Source of the DNA: Saccharofermentans sp.
GTDB lineage: Bacteria > Bacillota > Clostridia > Saccharofermentanales > Saccharofermentanaceae
Assembly (NCBI GenBank): GCA_016292215.1
Contig: JAEFBB010000002.1
Coordinates: 53,327-117,326, forward strand
Length of the DNA stretch: 64,000 bases
Direction: 5' to 3'
The stretch's first letter is position 1; each line of letters starts with the position of its first letter. Both the position numbers and the translations under genes were made by a program. Below the pieces are notes generated by a model. That model saw nothing but the letters and a program-made list of their open reading frames with translations, was not told where the DNA came from and made no database searches. Of this stretch, positions 1 through 9,591 are shown piece by piece.

Positions 1-2676
1 GAACCCTCTGCGGTTATAAAGTCCCGTAAGGAAATCCTGTTCGGACAAAAGCTCGCTCGCCTTGTTTTTAGTGATGAGCTTGCGGTTGTTATTGACTGCG
101 TTTACCGCAGCATTAACAAAGAGACTGAACTCTTCAAAACGCTGTTCTGACCTTAAAGATACGCGGTCGTATCCGTTGGCGACATAACCGAATATCTCTT
201 TGCGGGATCTTATCTGTCTGAACAGCAAAACGTTGATATTGCTGTCGGGATCAAGGATCAGATCGTAATCCGGGATCGGATACTTCATGCGGTAGAACTT
301 ATGGGCATTGGAATACTTGTTTCCTCTGCCGTGGAAGATGCTGTGACAGCACTCTTCTTCCTGAGTAATGCCGACGAAGTAATACTGGCTCTTCCACATC
401 CAGATCGAGTTCCTTAAGTTCGCTGCAGCGTCATCGAGATTGTCAGACGAAGTCATGCGCGAAACGAAGTGGCCCATCTCAAGCATATGCCTGAATGAAT
501 TCTGGCTTTCTTCCGTAAGCACTTCAACAGCATTTGACCACGGGAACTGCGAATCCATCCTGCAGCCGCAGGACTGCATAAACAGCGGCTTGTAAGGAAT
601 GGTGAAAGTGTCATTGCATTTATTCTTATACTCTTCCCAGCACTTGATCCTTAAGAGTATCTGCTCAGGTATCTTCTTATAATCGAGCTCGCAAGTCGTA
701 ACTACCGGAGCGTGGAACAATGCCTGCCAGATCCCGTCAAAGCCCGTAACCATTACGTCTTCAGGGACTTTAATGCCCCTCTTGCTTAACGAATCGCAAA
801 CTCCGATCGCCATTGAATCGTTGGCGCAGATGATAGCGTCAGGGATCTCATAACCGTTATCAAGGGCATCGTCTAAGACCTCACCAGCTCTCGCCTGCCA
901 GAAGTCACCGTAGAAGATCCTCGATGAAGAAGGATCTATTCCGCGCTCTTTAAGAACGTCCTTAAATACGTTAAGCCTTGCGTCAGAGAAACGGTTATCC
1001 TTAATGCCTGCCATCATGTCGAGGCGCTTTGCACCGTGGACATCGACAACGTGCTCGACGATCTGTCTGAAGCCGTTCTCATATTCAAAATCAGCGTTGA
1101 TACATCCGTCCAGAGAATGCTGGAACGTGATGACGGGAATGTCTTTTTCGTGCCCTATACTGACCAATCTTTCCAATACTTCAGAAGACTTTATCATCTC
1201 ACTGAAGATGATGATCGCCGCAAGCTCCATGCGCTTCAAAAGATCGGCAAACTCGACCTCCAATTCCGCCTGGAGAGTGCCCGTATTGCTGTCATTGAAA
1301 GTAAAACTCGTGATGACGTAATTCTTTTTAATCTCCTCCGACTGGAGCGATCTTAAGAAGAGACTGTAGTTATCTGAATCGTTCCAGACTCCGCAGACTG
1401 CAATAAGCTTGCGCCTGTTGGTGTTCACCGGTCTCCTCTTTAATGTGATATTCCTGATGTGGATCGAAGCCTTTGAAATGGCTTCGATAGCAAATACTAC
1501 AGATGCCTTGTCACAGTCTTCATCGATCTCGAAAAGCATCCTGTGCCTCTGCCAGTGGCTCTCAAGGCTTACCGTGTAAGGATCTATTATCAGCGTGCCG
1601 TCTTTATCAGATTCAAACTGGCATCTGATGGTACGCGCTTCATCTACTCTTCCGTCAAATGAGAACTCATATGTCTCACCTTTCCTGAAAGGGAATCCGC
1701 CCTGCAAAAGCCTCGTCTCGCCGGAAGTGCCTGATATGAAAGACGGCGTGATGATAAGCTCGTCTTCCATGAAAACGACATTGGCATTGAGGTCGCCTTC
1801 AACAACGTAGAAAGCATTGCTGTCACTGTTCTTTACACTGTCGTCAGTGTTGAGTGTCAGTATCCTTGCAGGTCTTACGACCTGTCTGTCATATCTCTCC
1901 TTCTGATAGACTCTGACATAATCTACGAGCAGTTCGGAATCTTCATCAAAGCTTGTCGGGACCGCCATTCCCGCGCCAAGCTTATTGCCGCCTACTGCAA
2001 CACCGATAACAAGATGGAATGGTTTATTAAACGGTGCGGGATAAGGCTCTTCGGTCTCTCCGCTTCTTTTAAACCAGAAGGAAGTCCTGTAATACTCCTT
2101 GCCGTCGCATGCGAAGATTATCTCATCCTGATCCCACTCGCAGGAGAATAGATGGAAATCACCGGAGAAGTCCGTATTGAGTCTTCTGTAGTTTCCGACA
2201 CGCTGGGTATAAGGATAACCGAATGCAACGCGCGAGACAGCTTCGTCAGCTCTTGCGCCTTCGATCTCGACCATGTCGATCTGACCGTGAAGCGGGAATT
2301 CTTTATACTCTCCGTTCTCTTCATCATAGCCTTCGTCAGGCATCAGTCTGATATAGCTTAAAAGACCCCTGGTCTTAGGGACCTTGATCCTTGCTACTAT
2401 TCTTCCGTATTTAAAATCCTGTCTGCCGAAAGTGCTGATCCTTGCAGAGTAATAACTGGTCGCGCCCGAACGGTCGGTCTCGATCTTAGGCCTTATGCAA
2501 AGACAGCTGTCTTTAAATTCTATGCATTTATCGCCGGAATATTCCTGTCTCTCGCCGTCAATCCATCCGGAAGCACGTGTCTCCGCGCTCCAGACAGAAT
2601 CATTGATATTATTGCTGTTAAAGTCATCGGACCAGGCAACATGATACCCGTCCGGGAGCGAGATCTTATTAATCAT
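1..2676 (-). CDS. Multidomain sensor (partial, runs off left edge): GH16-like domain, CBM-like segment, LacI/Peripla_BP_3-like sensor, GAF-like region, start of GGDEF
   Basis: Manual minus-strand translation from ATG at 2676 (MINKISLPDGYHVAWSDDFNSNNIND...) is open for 892 codons to base 1. GH16-like 'GQIDMVEIEG' and terminal 'YVRVYQ'; PBP-like 'DAIICANDSMAIGVCDSLSKRGIKVPEDVMVTGFDG' and 'SCGCR'; final residues 'SEQDFLTGLYNRRGF' match a GGDEF start. Absent from the ORF track because no stop lies in the window. Confidence 0.9.
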   Translation of the reverse strand, partial: MINKISLPDGYHVAWSDDFNSNNINDSVWSAETRASGWIDGERQEYSGDKCIEFKDSCLCIRPKIETDRSGATSYYSARISTFGRQDFKYGRIVARIKVPKTRGLLSYIRLMPDEGYDEENGEYKEFPLHGQIDMVEIEGARADEAVSRVAFGYPYTQRVGNYRRLNTDFSGDFHLFSCEWDQDEIIFACDGKEYYRTSFWFKRSGETEEPYPAPFNKPFHLVIGVAVGGNKLGAGMAVPTSFDEDSELLVDYVRVYQKERYDRQVVRPARILTLNTDDSVKNSDSNAFYVVEGDLNANVVFMEDELIITPSFISGTSGETRLLQGGFPFRKGETYEFSFDGRVDEARTIRCQFESDKDGTLIIDPYTVSLESHWQRHRMLFEIDEDCDKASVVFAIEAISKASIHIRNITLKRRPVNTNRRKLIAVCGVWNDSDNYSLFLRSLQSEEIKKNYVITSFTFNDSNTGTLQAELEVEFADLLKRMELAAIIIFSEMIKSSEVLERLVSIGHEKDIPVITFQHSLDGCINADFEYENGFRQIVEHVVDVHGAKRLDMMAGIKDNRFSDARLNVFKDVLKERGIDPSSSRIFYGDFWQARAGEVLDDALDNGYEIPDAIICANDSMAIGVCDSLSKRGIKVPEDVMVTGFDGIWQALFHAPVVTTCELDYKKIPEQILLRIKCWEEYKNKCNDTFTIPYKPLFMQSCGCRMDSQFPWSNAVEVLTEESQNSFRHMLEMGHFVSRMTSSDNLDDAAANLRNSIWMWKSQYYFVGITQEEECCHSIFHGRGNKYSNAHKFYRMKYPIPDYDLILDPDSNINVLLFRQIRSRKEIFGYVANGYDRVSLRSEQRFEEFSLFVNAAVNAVNNNRKLITKNKASELLSEQDFLTGLYNRRGF

Positions 2677-2710
2677 TCAGCTGATCTCCAAGGATCTACC
2701 TTGAAAAAAA

Positions 2711-3388
2711 TTACCTGTCCTCTTTGAATGCATCATCGTCGTTTTCACGGGCCATGATGTACTTGTAGCAGTCATCAGCGCTGACTTCAAATGCCTTGAA
2801 GATATCCTTAACGGAATCATAGATAGCCTTGCATCTGATGATATCTACAGTATCGTGAGCCTGTGAGAAAAGGCCGAAAATAAGCATGTCATACATCTTA
2901 TAGAAGTCGACCTTGAAAGCATCGAATTCATTGATCGCTCTGATGAACAGTTCCTTATTCTCAGGTACATAAGTACGCATAAGGTTAAGAAGATGCATCT
3001 CCTTCTTAACGCATCCGGAAATAGCATTAACGCTGGACTTGATTCCGGGGTTTACTGTTCTTGTGTTATAACGGACGATAGTCATGGAGAGCTCGTCGAC
3101 CATGTCAACGCACTCTTCGATGTGTCTGATCATCTGGAAGATATAGATCCTCTTCTCAGGATCCTGCACACATTCATGAAGCTTGTCTGCTGCAGCGTGG
3201 AAAATGATGTCGCCGTCATTCTCCAGCTTATTGATACGCCTTGAGATCGCTACTCGGTCTTCAATCTTCTCGAGCATGCCCAACAGCTCGATAGTCTCCT
3301 CGTTAAGTACGTCAGACAATTTCGCAGCCTGATCGAATAAGTATTCGCGATCTTCAATGGTCATTGGCCTATCCTCCTTAGAAAACAT
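2711..3388 (-). CDS. DUF47 family (PhoU-like) protein
   Basis: 225 aa helical protein, 'AAKLSDVLNEETIELLGMLEK...HIEECVDMVDELS'. Confidence 0.8.
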   Translation of the reverse strand: MFSKEDRPMTIEDREYLFDQAAKLSDVLNEETIELLGMLEKIEDRVAISRRINKLENDGDIIFHAAADKLHECVQDPEKRIYIFQMIRHIEECVDMVDELSMTIVRYNTRTVNPGIKSSVNAISGCVKKEMHLLNLMRTYVPENKELFIRAINEFDAFKVDFYKMYDMLIFGLFSQAHDTVDIIRCKAIYDSVKDIFKAFEVSADDCYKYIMARENDDDAFKEDR

Positions 3389-3466
3389 TAAGTCTTATTA
3401 TATAGTAACAAAGATATTTTATTCAAGCGGAAAGATAGTGTTTCCAAGGGGTTTGACAGGCAAAAG

Positions 3467-3500
3467 AAAAGAGCTGCTTCGTTAACGAAACAGCTCTTTT
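3467..3500 (-). terminator. Rho-independent terminator downstream of sepF
   Basis: AAAAGAGCTGCTTCG-TTAA-CGAAACAGCTCTTTT hairpin with T tracts. Confidence 0.8.
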
Positions 3501-3521
3501 AATCTTTGTTGTGATTTCTTA

Positions 3522-4001
3522 TCAGAGAGCGGAAACCTTTGTTCCAACCTGCTCGATATCCTGATTCTCTACTACGAGGTCAACAGACTTAGGTGTGCAG
3601 ACAAATGTTGTCTTAACAGGTGTAGGCTCAACTCTTCCGCCTAATGCATAAACACCGCCGCTGATGTAGTCAACTACACGCTGGTTCTTATCTGTGTTTG
3701 TGAGGTTGCAGATAACGATGTGGCCTTCACGGATGTGATCACAAACGATCTGGCTTGTTCTGATGTCATAAGGTGTGAGCATTATGACTGTAGCGTTCTT
3801 CTGCATTACAGGTGTTGTAACAGCGGGCTCCTGAACGAAGGTGCGAGGTTCTTCTACATAAGACTCCTCAGCGACAGGCTCTTGTTCGTAAGCCTCTTCT
3901 TCATAGTAGCCTTCTTCCTCACCGTAATAGTTCTCTTCTACGTCATCTTCTACAGGTGTGAACATGCTTCCGAAGAAATTCTTAACGTTAAAAGTGCCCA
4001 T
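3522..4001 (-). CDS. sepF: Cell division protein SepF
   Basis: N-terminal amphipathic 'MGTFNVKNFFGSMF', acidic linker, C-terminal 'TPYDIRTSQIVCDHIREGHIVICNLTNTDKNQRVVDYISGGVYALGG'. Confidence 0.93.
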   Translation of the reverse strand: MGTFNVKNFFGSMFTPVEDDVEENYYGEEEGYYEEEAYEQEPVAEESYVEEPRTFVQEPAVTTPVMQKNATVIMLTPYDIRTSQIVCDHIREGHIVICNLTNTDKNQRVVDYISGGVYALGGRVEPTPVKTTFVCTPKSVDLVVENQDIEQVGTKVSAL

Positions 4002-4178
4002 TTATTTTTCCTCCTTAAATATTCGCCCGACCAAGGACATTCGTATAAGATACTTCGGATATTAACGAACTTTGATTTTCGCTTCAATATAATTGGTCAA
4101 TATGACACAAGAAGGTAACTTAAAACGGGGTTATATTACAAAATGTAACAAAAATCAGTAATTTTTTACTGAACAATG

Positions 4179-4916
4179 TTACAAAGGCTTATATTGCGAG
4201 CGGTCGCCGAATATGGCGGTACCGATCCTGATATGCGTTGAGCCTTCGTAAATAGCGCTCTTATAATCCTGGCTCATACCCATCGACAAGACGTTCCATG
4301 AGTCAAGTCCGGTATAGCTCTTAAGGTCTTCGAATATTACTCTTGTCTTCGCGAAAACTTCCCTCGCCTCACCCTCGTAAGTCTCAATGGGAGCCATAGT
4401 CATAAGGCCGCACACGGTAATATTCGGAAGTGCCATGATCTTATCTATTGCAGGTTTTAATTCATGCGGAGCAAAGCCGTGCTTGCTCTCTTCACCGGAA
4501 ACATTGGCCTGCAGCAAAATGTTCGTAGTAACATTGTTACTTTCCGACCTCTTGGATATCTCCTCGGCAAGTTCCACGCTGTTGACCGAATGGATAAGGC
4601 TCGTCTTACCGATAATATATTTCACCTTATTCTTCTGAAGCGTTCCGATAAGATGCCAGTTGACATCGATGCCGAGAGAAGAGAATCTCTCGACCTTAGG
4701 CACAAGTTCCTGCACGCGGTTTTCGCCGAGATCTTTAAGACCGCTCACAGCAGCAGCTTCGGCATACTCCACCGGGAATACCTTCGTGACACCTATGAGT
4801 GTCACGCTTCCCTTCTCCCTGCCCGAAGCGGCTGTAGCTTCGTCTATTGATGCTAAAACGGATTGTATATTATCTGAGATCCTGTTCTTAAGATCTTCTC
4901 TGTAATCAAATTCCAT
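4179..4916 (-). CDS. YggS/PLPBP family pyridoxal phosphate-binding protein
   Basis: 'LIGVTKVFPVEYAEAAAVSGLKDLGENRVQEL...WHLIGTLQKNKVKYI...LSMGMSQDYKSAIYEGSTHIRIGTAIFG'. Confidence 0.95.
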   Translation of the reverse strand: MEFDYREDLKNRISDNIQSVLASIDEATAASGREKGSVTLIGVTKVFPVEYAEAAAVSGLKDLGENRVQELVPKVERFSSLGIDVNWHLIGTLQKNKVKYIIGKTSLIHSVNSVELAEEISKRSESNNVTTNILLQANVSGEESKHGFAPHELKPAIDKIMALPNITVCGLMTMAPIETYEGEAREVFAKTRVIFEDLKSYTGLDSWNVLSMGMSQDYKSAIYEGSTHIRIGTAIFGDRSQYKPL

Positions 4917-4917
4917 A

Positions 4918-7011
4918 TCAGTCGACCTTATCTCCCGGCTTTACAGTCTTAGGGTTAGTAATGATAACCGTATCAAGGTTAGGAACAACAGATCTGCCGA
5001 CCTGGTCAATGATCGCGAACTCTCTGTCGTTATCCAGAACGATTACTCTTATCTCTTCTACAAAGCCCTGGTTGTTCTGATATACGGAAGCCATTCCGGA
5101 ATAATCGGATACGGTGATCTTATCGCAGTTCATTCCGAGAGCTGTCGAGACATTTACAAAGGAAGCCTTGTAACCGTTTGTATAAACTCTGTCGAGCTTC
5201 TTAAGAGCGGAGAAGTCATTAGCCGTAGAGAACGCAACGACTGTACCGATACCGTCAACGATCTCGGCATGAACGACCGTACAGCTCACTACAGCCGTGC
5301 CGGCCGGCGGCTCGTCACTATTACTGTCATCGCCTTCACCTGCAGGTGCTGCGACAGGAACGATATTGATGTTGAATACCGCGCCTTCAGTGAAAGATTC
5401 CAAGTTAATAACTGTATCCGGTCCGAAGAAAACGCAGAAGCAAGGATTGCCCTTAGGAGCATAATCGGCATTTACAAGGCTCGATACGGATACTCTCATA
5501 CCGTCAGTCTCCGTAATAACGATCTCGATATCCACCGTTCTTAAGTCGAGAAGATCCTCTACATATCTGGAAGTCTCGAAAGTAATGAGCATGCCCGAAT
5601 TGTCTTTTTCGCAGCGTACTACCTTGCAGTTATCGATGGAGATACCTTCCGTACGGACATTGATGTCATGGAGCGTTCCCAAAGCGAAGTCGGAAGCGGC
5701 AGCATCGTTGGAAGAAAGATATACCGTAAGGTACTGGCTCTCGTTCTGCGCGATCCTGCAGACAGCGCTGTCGGCTTCAACACTCAGGTCTGAAGAGATA
5801 GCTCCTACAGAACTGTTTATATATGACTTGATCTCAGATGCAGGTATCTGAAGGAAGTTCTGGTAATTCAGGAGTTCTTCTTTTCCGTCAAGTCTGAAAG
5901 ATACGATTCCGGGACGGTGTGCGTTGATCCTCGATGCATACTTCTCCAACTGTGCCTCATAGACCTTCTCGTCTGATCTGAGCACGGTGATCCTCTCGTC
6001 ATCGAAGTCGATACGGCTCATCTCATCTTCACGTTCGTCGAGGATAACGTTGACCGATGAACCGTAGGAAGACATATTGTTGAGATTGCCGCTCATGGCG
6101 TCAAATCTGACCGAATCAAGAATAACCGACAGATTCTTGTTGTAGTTCCTGTAAATGACGTCAGCTTCAGCTACGTTACCTGCAAGGATAAGCTCCTGCT
6201 GCACGTCTGATATCTGTGACTGGACATTTCGCAAGTCTGTTACCGTGGTCTTCATCTCTTCAGGAACGACAATTGCAAGCTCCTGACCCTTGGCAACTCT
6301 CGAGCCTTCCGTGATCTGCGTAACGAGTTCGCCCCCTGATGAAGCAACGATAATATCCTCATCTCTTACGATGAGAGCCTTTGCACCGATCGTATGCTCT
6401 ACGGCGCCCGTAGTTACGAAAGAGAAGTTAGGCTTCTCTGCAATATAGTCGTATAAGTGATGCACGATGAACGCGAGCACGAGGAGTGCTGCAGCAACTG
6501 CTATTGCGCCCAGAACACCATTTCTGATAGCGCGGCTCTCGGCACTCTTCTGGGAGGGATTCTTATGCTTGAATTCGCTCTTCTCGATCTTGGCCTGCTC
6601 TTTAAGCTTAGCTTCTTCCTTGCGCTTTGCCTGCGCCATGATCTTCTTCTGCTCTTTTGCAGTAGCGATCTCTTTTGCAGACATCTTTCTTCTGGGAGCT
6701 TTATTCGCAGAAGACTTAACGGCAGTTTCTTTAGCGGCATCTTCCTTGCCCGGGATGATGCTCTTTTGCGCGGGCTTTACAGGTCCCTTGCCTGCGGTAT
6801 TTACGGGTTTATTGCCGGAAGGCTTAACGATCTTCCTGCCTGAAGGTGCATGAGCGCCTGCCACTGGTTTTCCGGCAGGTTTTGCTGCCGGTTTTGCTGC
6901 GGGCTTGCTCTGGGCCTTCTTAACGGGACCTGCGGGTTGTCCTGCAGGCTTTTTGCCGGCACCGCTGTCCTGCGGATTGTTATACCACTGTTTACCGTCT
7001 GCCATTTGCAT
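4918..7011 (-). CDS. HlyD-like membrane protein with long Ala/Lys/Pro-rich cytoplasmic N-terminus
   Basis: 697 aa; basic low-complexity N-terminus, one TM segment (NGVLGAIAVAAALLVLAFIVHHLYDYI), then 'GAKALIVRDEDIIVASSGGELVTQITEGSRVAKGQELAIVV'. Confidence 0.7.
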   Translation of the reverse strand: MQMADGKQWYNNPQDSGAGKKPAGQPAGPVKKAQSKPAAKPAAKPAGKPVAGAHAPSGRKIVKPSGNKPVNTAGKGPVKPAQKSIIPGKEDAAKETAVKSSANKAPRRKMSAKEIATAKEQKKIMAQAKRKEEAKLKEQAKIEKSEFKHKNPSQKSAESRAIRNGVLGAIAVAAALLVLAFIVHHLYDYIAEKPNFSFVTTGAVEHTIGAKALIVRDEDIIVASSGGELVTQITEGSRVAKGQELAIVVPEEMKTTVTDLRNVQSQISDVQQELILAGNVAEADVIYRNYNKNLSVILDSVRFDAMSGNLNNMSSYGSSVNVILDEREDEMSRIDFDDERITVLRSDEKVYEAQLEKYASRINAHRPGIVSFRLDGKEELLNYQNFLQIPASEIKSYINSSVGAISSDLSVEADSAVCRIAQNESQYLTVYLSSNDAAASDFALGTLHDINVRTEGISIDNCKVVRCEKDNSGMLITFETSRYVEDLLDLRTVDIEIVITETDGMRVSVSSLVNADYAPKGNPCFCVFFGPDTVINLESFTEGAVFNINIVPVAAPAGEGDDSNSDEPPAGTAVVSCTVVHAEIVDGIGTVVAFSTANDFSALKKLDRVYTNGYKASFVNVSTALGMNCDKITVSDYSGMASVYQNNQGFVEEIRVIVLDNDREFAIIDQVGRSVVPNLDTVIITNPKTVKPGDKVD

Positions 7012-8273
7012 TAACCCCCGACAGCAAGCATGCAGGCGAGCTTAGCCTGCTCTTTTGCAAGGCTTCCCTGCATATATGCTATGTAAGGCGGCTTGATGGG
7101 ACCGTCACAAGAGAGCTCGGTCGTAGCGCCCTGGACAAAGGCGCCTGCCGCCATAATTACCTGATCATCATAACCCGGCATATCCCACGGCACGGGTGTT
7201 ACAAAAGAATCCACGGGCGAGCATGACTGGATGGCAGCGCAGAACTTGCTCATCTTGTCGGGATCGCCGAATTCTATAGTCTGGACGATATCTCCTCTTG
7301 CTTCTGTCGAAGCAGGGCTCGTCTTATATCCTTCTGCGCCTAATATCTCAGCTGCGAAAACAGCGCCTTTAAGGCACTCACCGACGCATGCGGGAGCAGT
7401 AAACAGGCCTCTGGCTATCATGGGATTCGCGCCCAATGTAGGGCCTACCTCGCTGCCTAAGCCCGGCGTAGTAAGATGTCTTGCGGCATTCTCCACAAGG
7501 TCTGCCCTGCCGGCGATATAACCGCCCGTTCTGGCGATTCCGCCGCCCGGATTCTTGATAAGAGATCCGGCAATGACATCAGCACCGACTTCGGTCGGTT
7601 CTTTCTTCTCGGTAAATTCACCGTAACAGTTATCGACTGCAACGATGATGTCTTCTCTTATGGAATGGGCAAGATCAGCGATCTTCTCAATGTCATCGCA
7701 AAGGAGCGCTCTTCTGCCAGTATAACCTCTGGATTTCTGGATAAATACCATCTTCGTCTCAGGCTTGATCGCTGCCCTGATGGCTTCAAGATCAGGAGAC
7801 CCGTCCTCTTTGAGGCCGACTTCCTCGTAGCCAATGCCATATGACATAAGCGACATGGCATTATCCCCTGATGAAAGACCGATCGTAGCCATAAGCGTAT
7901 CGTAAGGCCTGCCTGTAACAGAGAGCATGATATCGCCCGGTCTCAATGCTCCGTAGAGCATAGCGGAAATTGCCTGCGAGCCCGTGCTGATCTGCCATCT
8001 TACATAAGCCTTTTCAGCCCCGAACACCTTAGCGAAAATATTCTCTATCTTTTCTCTTCCGACGTCATCATAGCCGTAGCCTGAAGTCGAACCCATATGT
8101 GTATCGGAGAATTTCTCGCTTCTGAAAGCATCGAGCACCTTAAGCTCGTTATATGTAACGATATCGTCTATACGGGCATACACATCAGCAAGCGCCTCTT
8201 CAGCCCTTACTGCTGCCTCAAGCGCTTTGTCACTTACACCGTATTTCCTGTAATTTTCGATAGTGGCCTTCAT
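7011..8273 (-). CDS. Methionine gamma-lyase family / aluminum-resistance-like PLP enzyme
   Basis: 420 aa; 'HMGSTSGYGYDDVGREKIENIFAKVFGAEKAYVRWQISTGSQAIS' and 'SLIKNPGGGIARTGGYIAG'. Confidence 0.9.
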   Translation of the reverse strand: MKATIENYRKYGVSDKALEAAVRAEEALADVYARIDDIVTYNELKVLDAFRSEKFSDTHMGSTSGYGYDDVGREKIENIFAKVFGAEKAYVRWQISTGSQAISAMLYGALRPGDIMLSVTGRPYDTLMATIGLSSGDNAMSLMSYGIGYEEVGLKEDGSPDLEAIRAAIKPETKMVFIQKSRGYTGRRALLCDDIEKIADLAHSIREDIIVAVDNCYGEFTEKKEPTEVGADVIAGSLIKNPGGGIARTGGYIAGRADLVENAARHLTTPGLGSEVGPTLGANPMIARGLFTAPACVGECLKGAVFAAEILGAEGYKTSPASTEARGDIVQTIEFGDPDKMSKFCAAIQSCSPVDSFVTPVPWDMPGYDDQVIMAAGAFVQGATTELSCDGPIKPPYIAYMQGSLAKEQAKLACMLAVGG

Positions 8274-8343
8274 AACTCTTGATTATACCAATAAAATAAA
8301 AAAAGAATTATGTCAGTTTGAATGAAAACTGAGAGCGAAGTGC

Positions 8344-9315
8344 TCAGTTCTTATAGAAAGCCAGCTTCAAAGATCCCGGCACGCAGTCGAATTCGACCTT
8401 GTAACCTGAGAAATCCTCGCCGTCGTAATTGCCGTTCAGAGCTCTGGAGCCTGTGGCTTCCACCGTAACAGCTCTTGTTACGAATGTATCCATCTCTTTG
8501 TAGCCTTCGTGATTGCCGGCTTTGTATTTCGTAAGGAGATAAAGCGCTCTCGGAAGATGTACGGCGTCAATGGCACAGCAGTTGATAAGCCCGTCATCTA
8601 TTTTCGCTGTGGGCGCGGGGCAGAAGCCGTCGCCGTAATATGATGCATTGCAGACTGCAATGAGCGTAAAACGGGATTTCTCCGACTCATTCGGCTTGCC
8701 GTCAGCGCGAAGCGCCCTGTACTTAAAATCGAAATTCCTGTTGCCGAAGATGCAGCCCAAAGCGGATGTAAGGTATGCGGTACTTCTGACAAGTCCTGAA
8801 TTAGGATGCGCGAGCACCTTTCCCTTAGCCCTTAGCTGTACTTCCGTATCAAGACCGATTGATGCAACGTTAAGGCACCACGCCGAGCTCGCGTCGATCC
8901 TGGCTCCTGCGCGGTCATAGGAAGTGACCTTGATAAGGTCGATATCCTTCATTTGGTAACTGTCGCTGAATATCTCACGGACACAGACCTCACAGTTGCT
9001 CCTGTGGTTTTCGTCCATTATGGATCTTGTAAAATCATTGCCTGTTCCGAGAGGAATGATTGCCAAAGGCGTTTGGGATTCCGCCAGGGCATTTCCCACT
9101 TCATGGATGGTACCGTCACCACCGCATGCGATAACGAGAAGGTCCTCTTCATCTATGGCTTTTGCAGCCACTTCACCTGCATGACCGGCAAACTCCGTAT
9201 AGACCACGCGGGACTCACCCGGGTGTTCTTCGGCGCATTTTGAATAAGCTTCTTTGAATCTTGCGAGGACTTTAGGCTCGGCTCTGCTGTTTACGATAAA
9301 TAGTTTCTTCATCAA
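8344..9315 (-). CDS. Diacylglycerol/lipid kinase family protein (DgkB/YegS-like)
   Basis: 'IACGGDGTIHEVGNAL...LAIIPLGTGNDFTRS'. Confidence 0.93.
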   Translation of the reverse strand: MMKKLFIVNSRAEPKVLARFKEAYSKCAEEHPGESRVVYTEFAGHAGEVAAKAIDEEDLLVIACGGDGTIHEVGNALAESQTPLAIIPLGTGNDFTRSIMDENHRSNCEVCVREIFSDSYQMKDIDLIKVTSYDRAGARIDASSAWCLNVASIGLDTEVQLRAKGKVLAHPNSGLVRSTAYLTSALGCIFGNRNFDFKYRALRADGKPNESEKSRFTLIAVCNASYYGDGFCPAPTAKIDDGLINCCAIDAVHLPRALYLLTKYKAGNHEGYKEMDTFVTRAVTVEATGSRALNGNYDGEDFSGYKVEFDCVPGSLKLAFYKN

Positions 9316-9332
9316 GTACCGTCAAACAGCGA

Positions 9333-9590
9333 TTATTTCTTGAGCTTCATTATTACGTCCACAATGTCGCTTACGGTCTTTACCTGATCGAGGACCTCAT
9401 CCGGAAGACGGATATTGTATCTCTCCTCGACATCGATTACGAACTCATAAAGCTGAAGTGAATCGAAAGGAAGATCGGAATTGAAGTTAAGATCTGCAGT
9501 GATCTCCTCGGGAGATATCTCCAGCGTCTCAGCCATGATCCTAATAACGTCTGCGAAAACCTGTTCTCTGTCGGTGTTATAATCGCCCAT
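9333..9590 (-). CDS. Acyl carrier protein
   Basis: 'NSDLPFDSLQLYEFVIDVEERYNIRLPDE' with DSL 4'-phosphopantetheine site; MGDYNTD start at 9590 preferred over the track's longer ORF. Confidence 0.93.
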   Translation of the reverse strand: MGDYNTDREQVFADVIRIMAETLEISPEEITADLNFNSDLPFDSLQLYEFVIDVEERYNIRLPDEVLDQVKTVSDIVDVIMKLKK

Positions 9591-9591
9591 G

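Noticed and set aside
1004-1356. Overlapping plus-strand ORFs of 105 and 106 aa
   Set aside because: Antisense to the long GH16-PBP-GGDEF ORF on the minus strand; no RBS or domain evidence.
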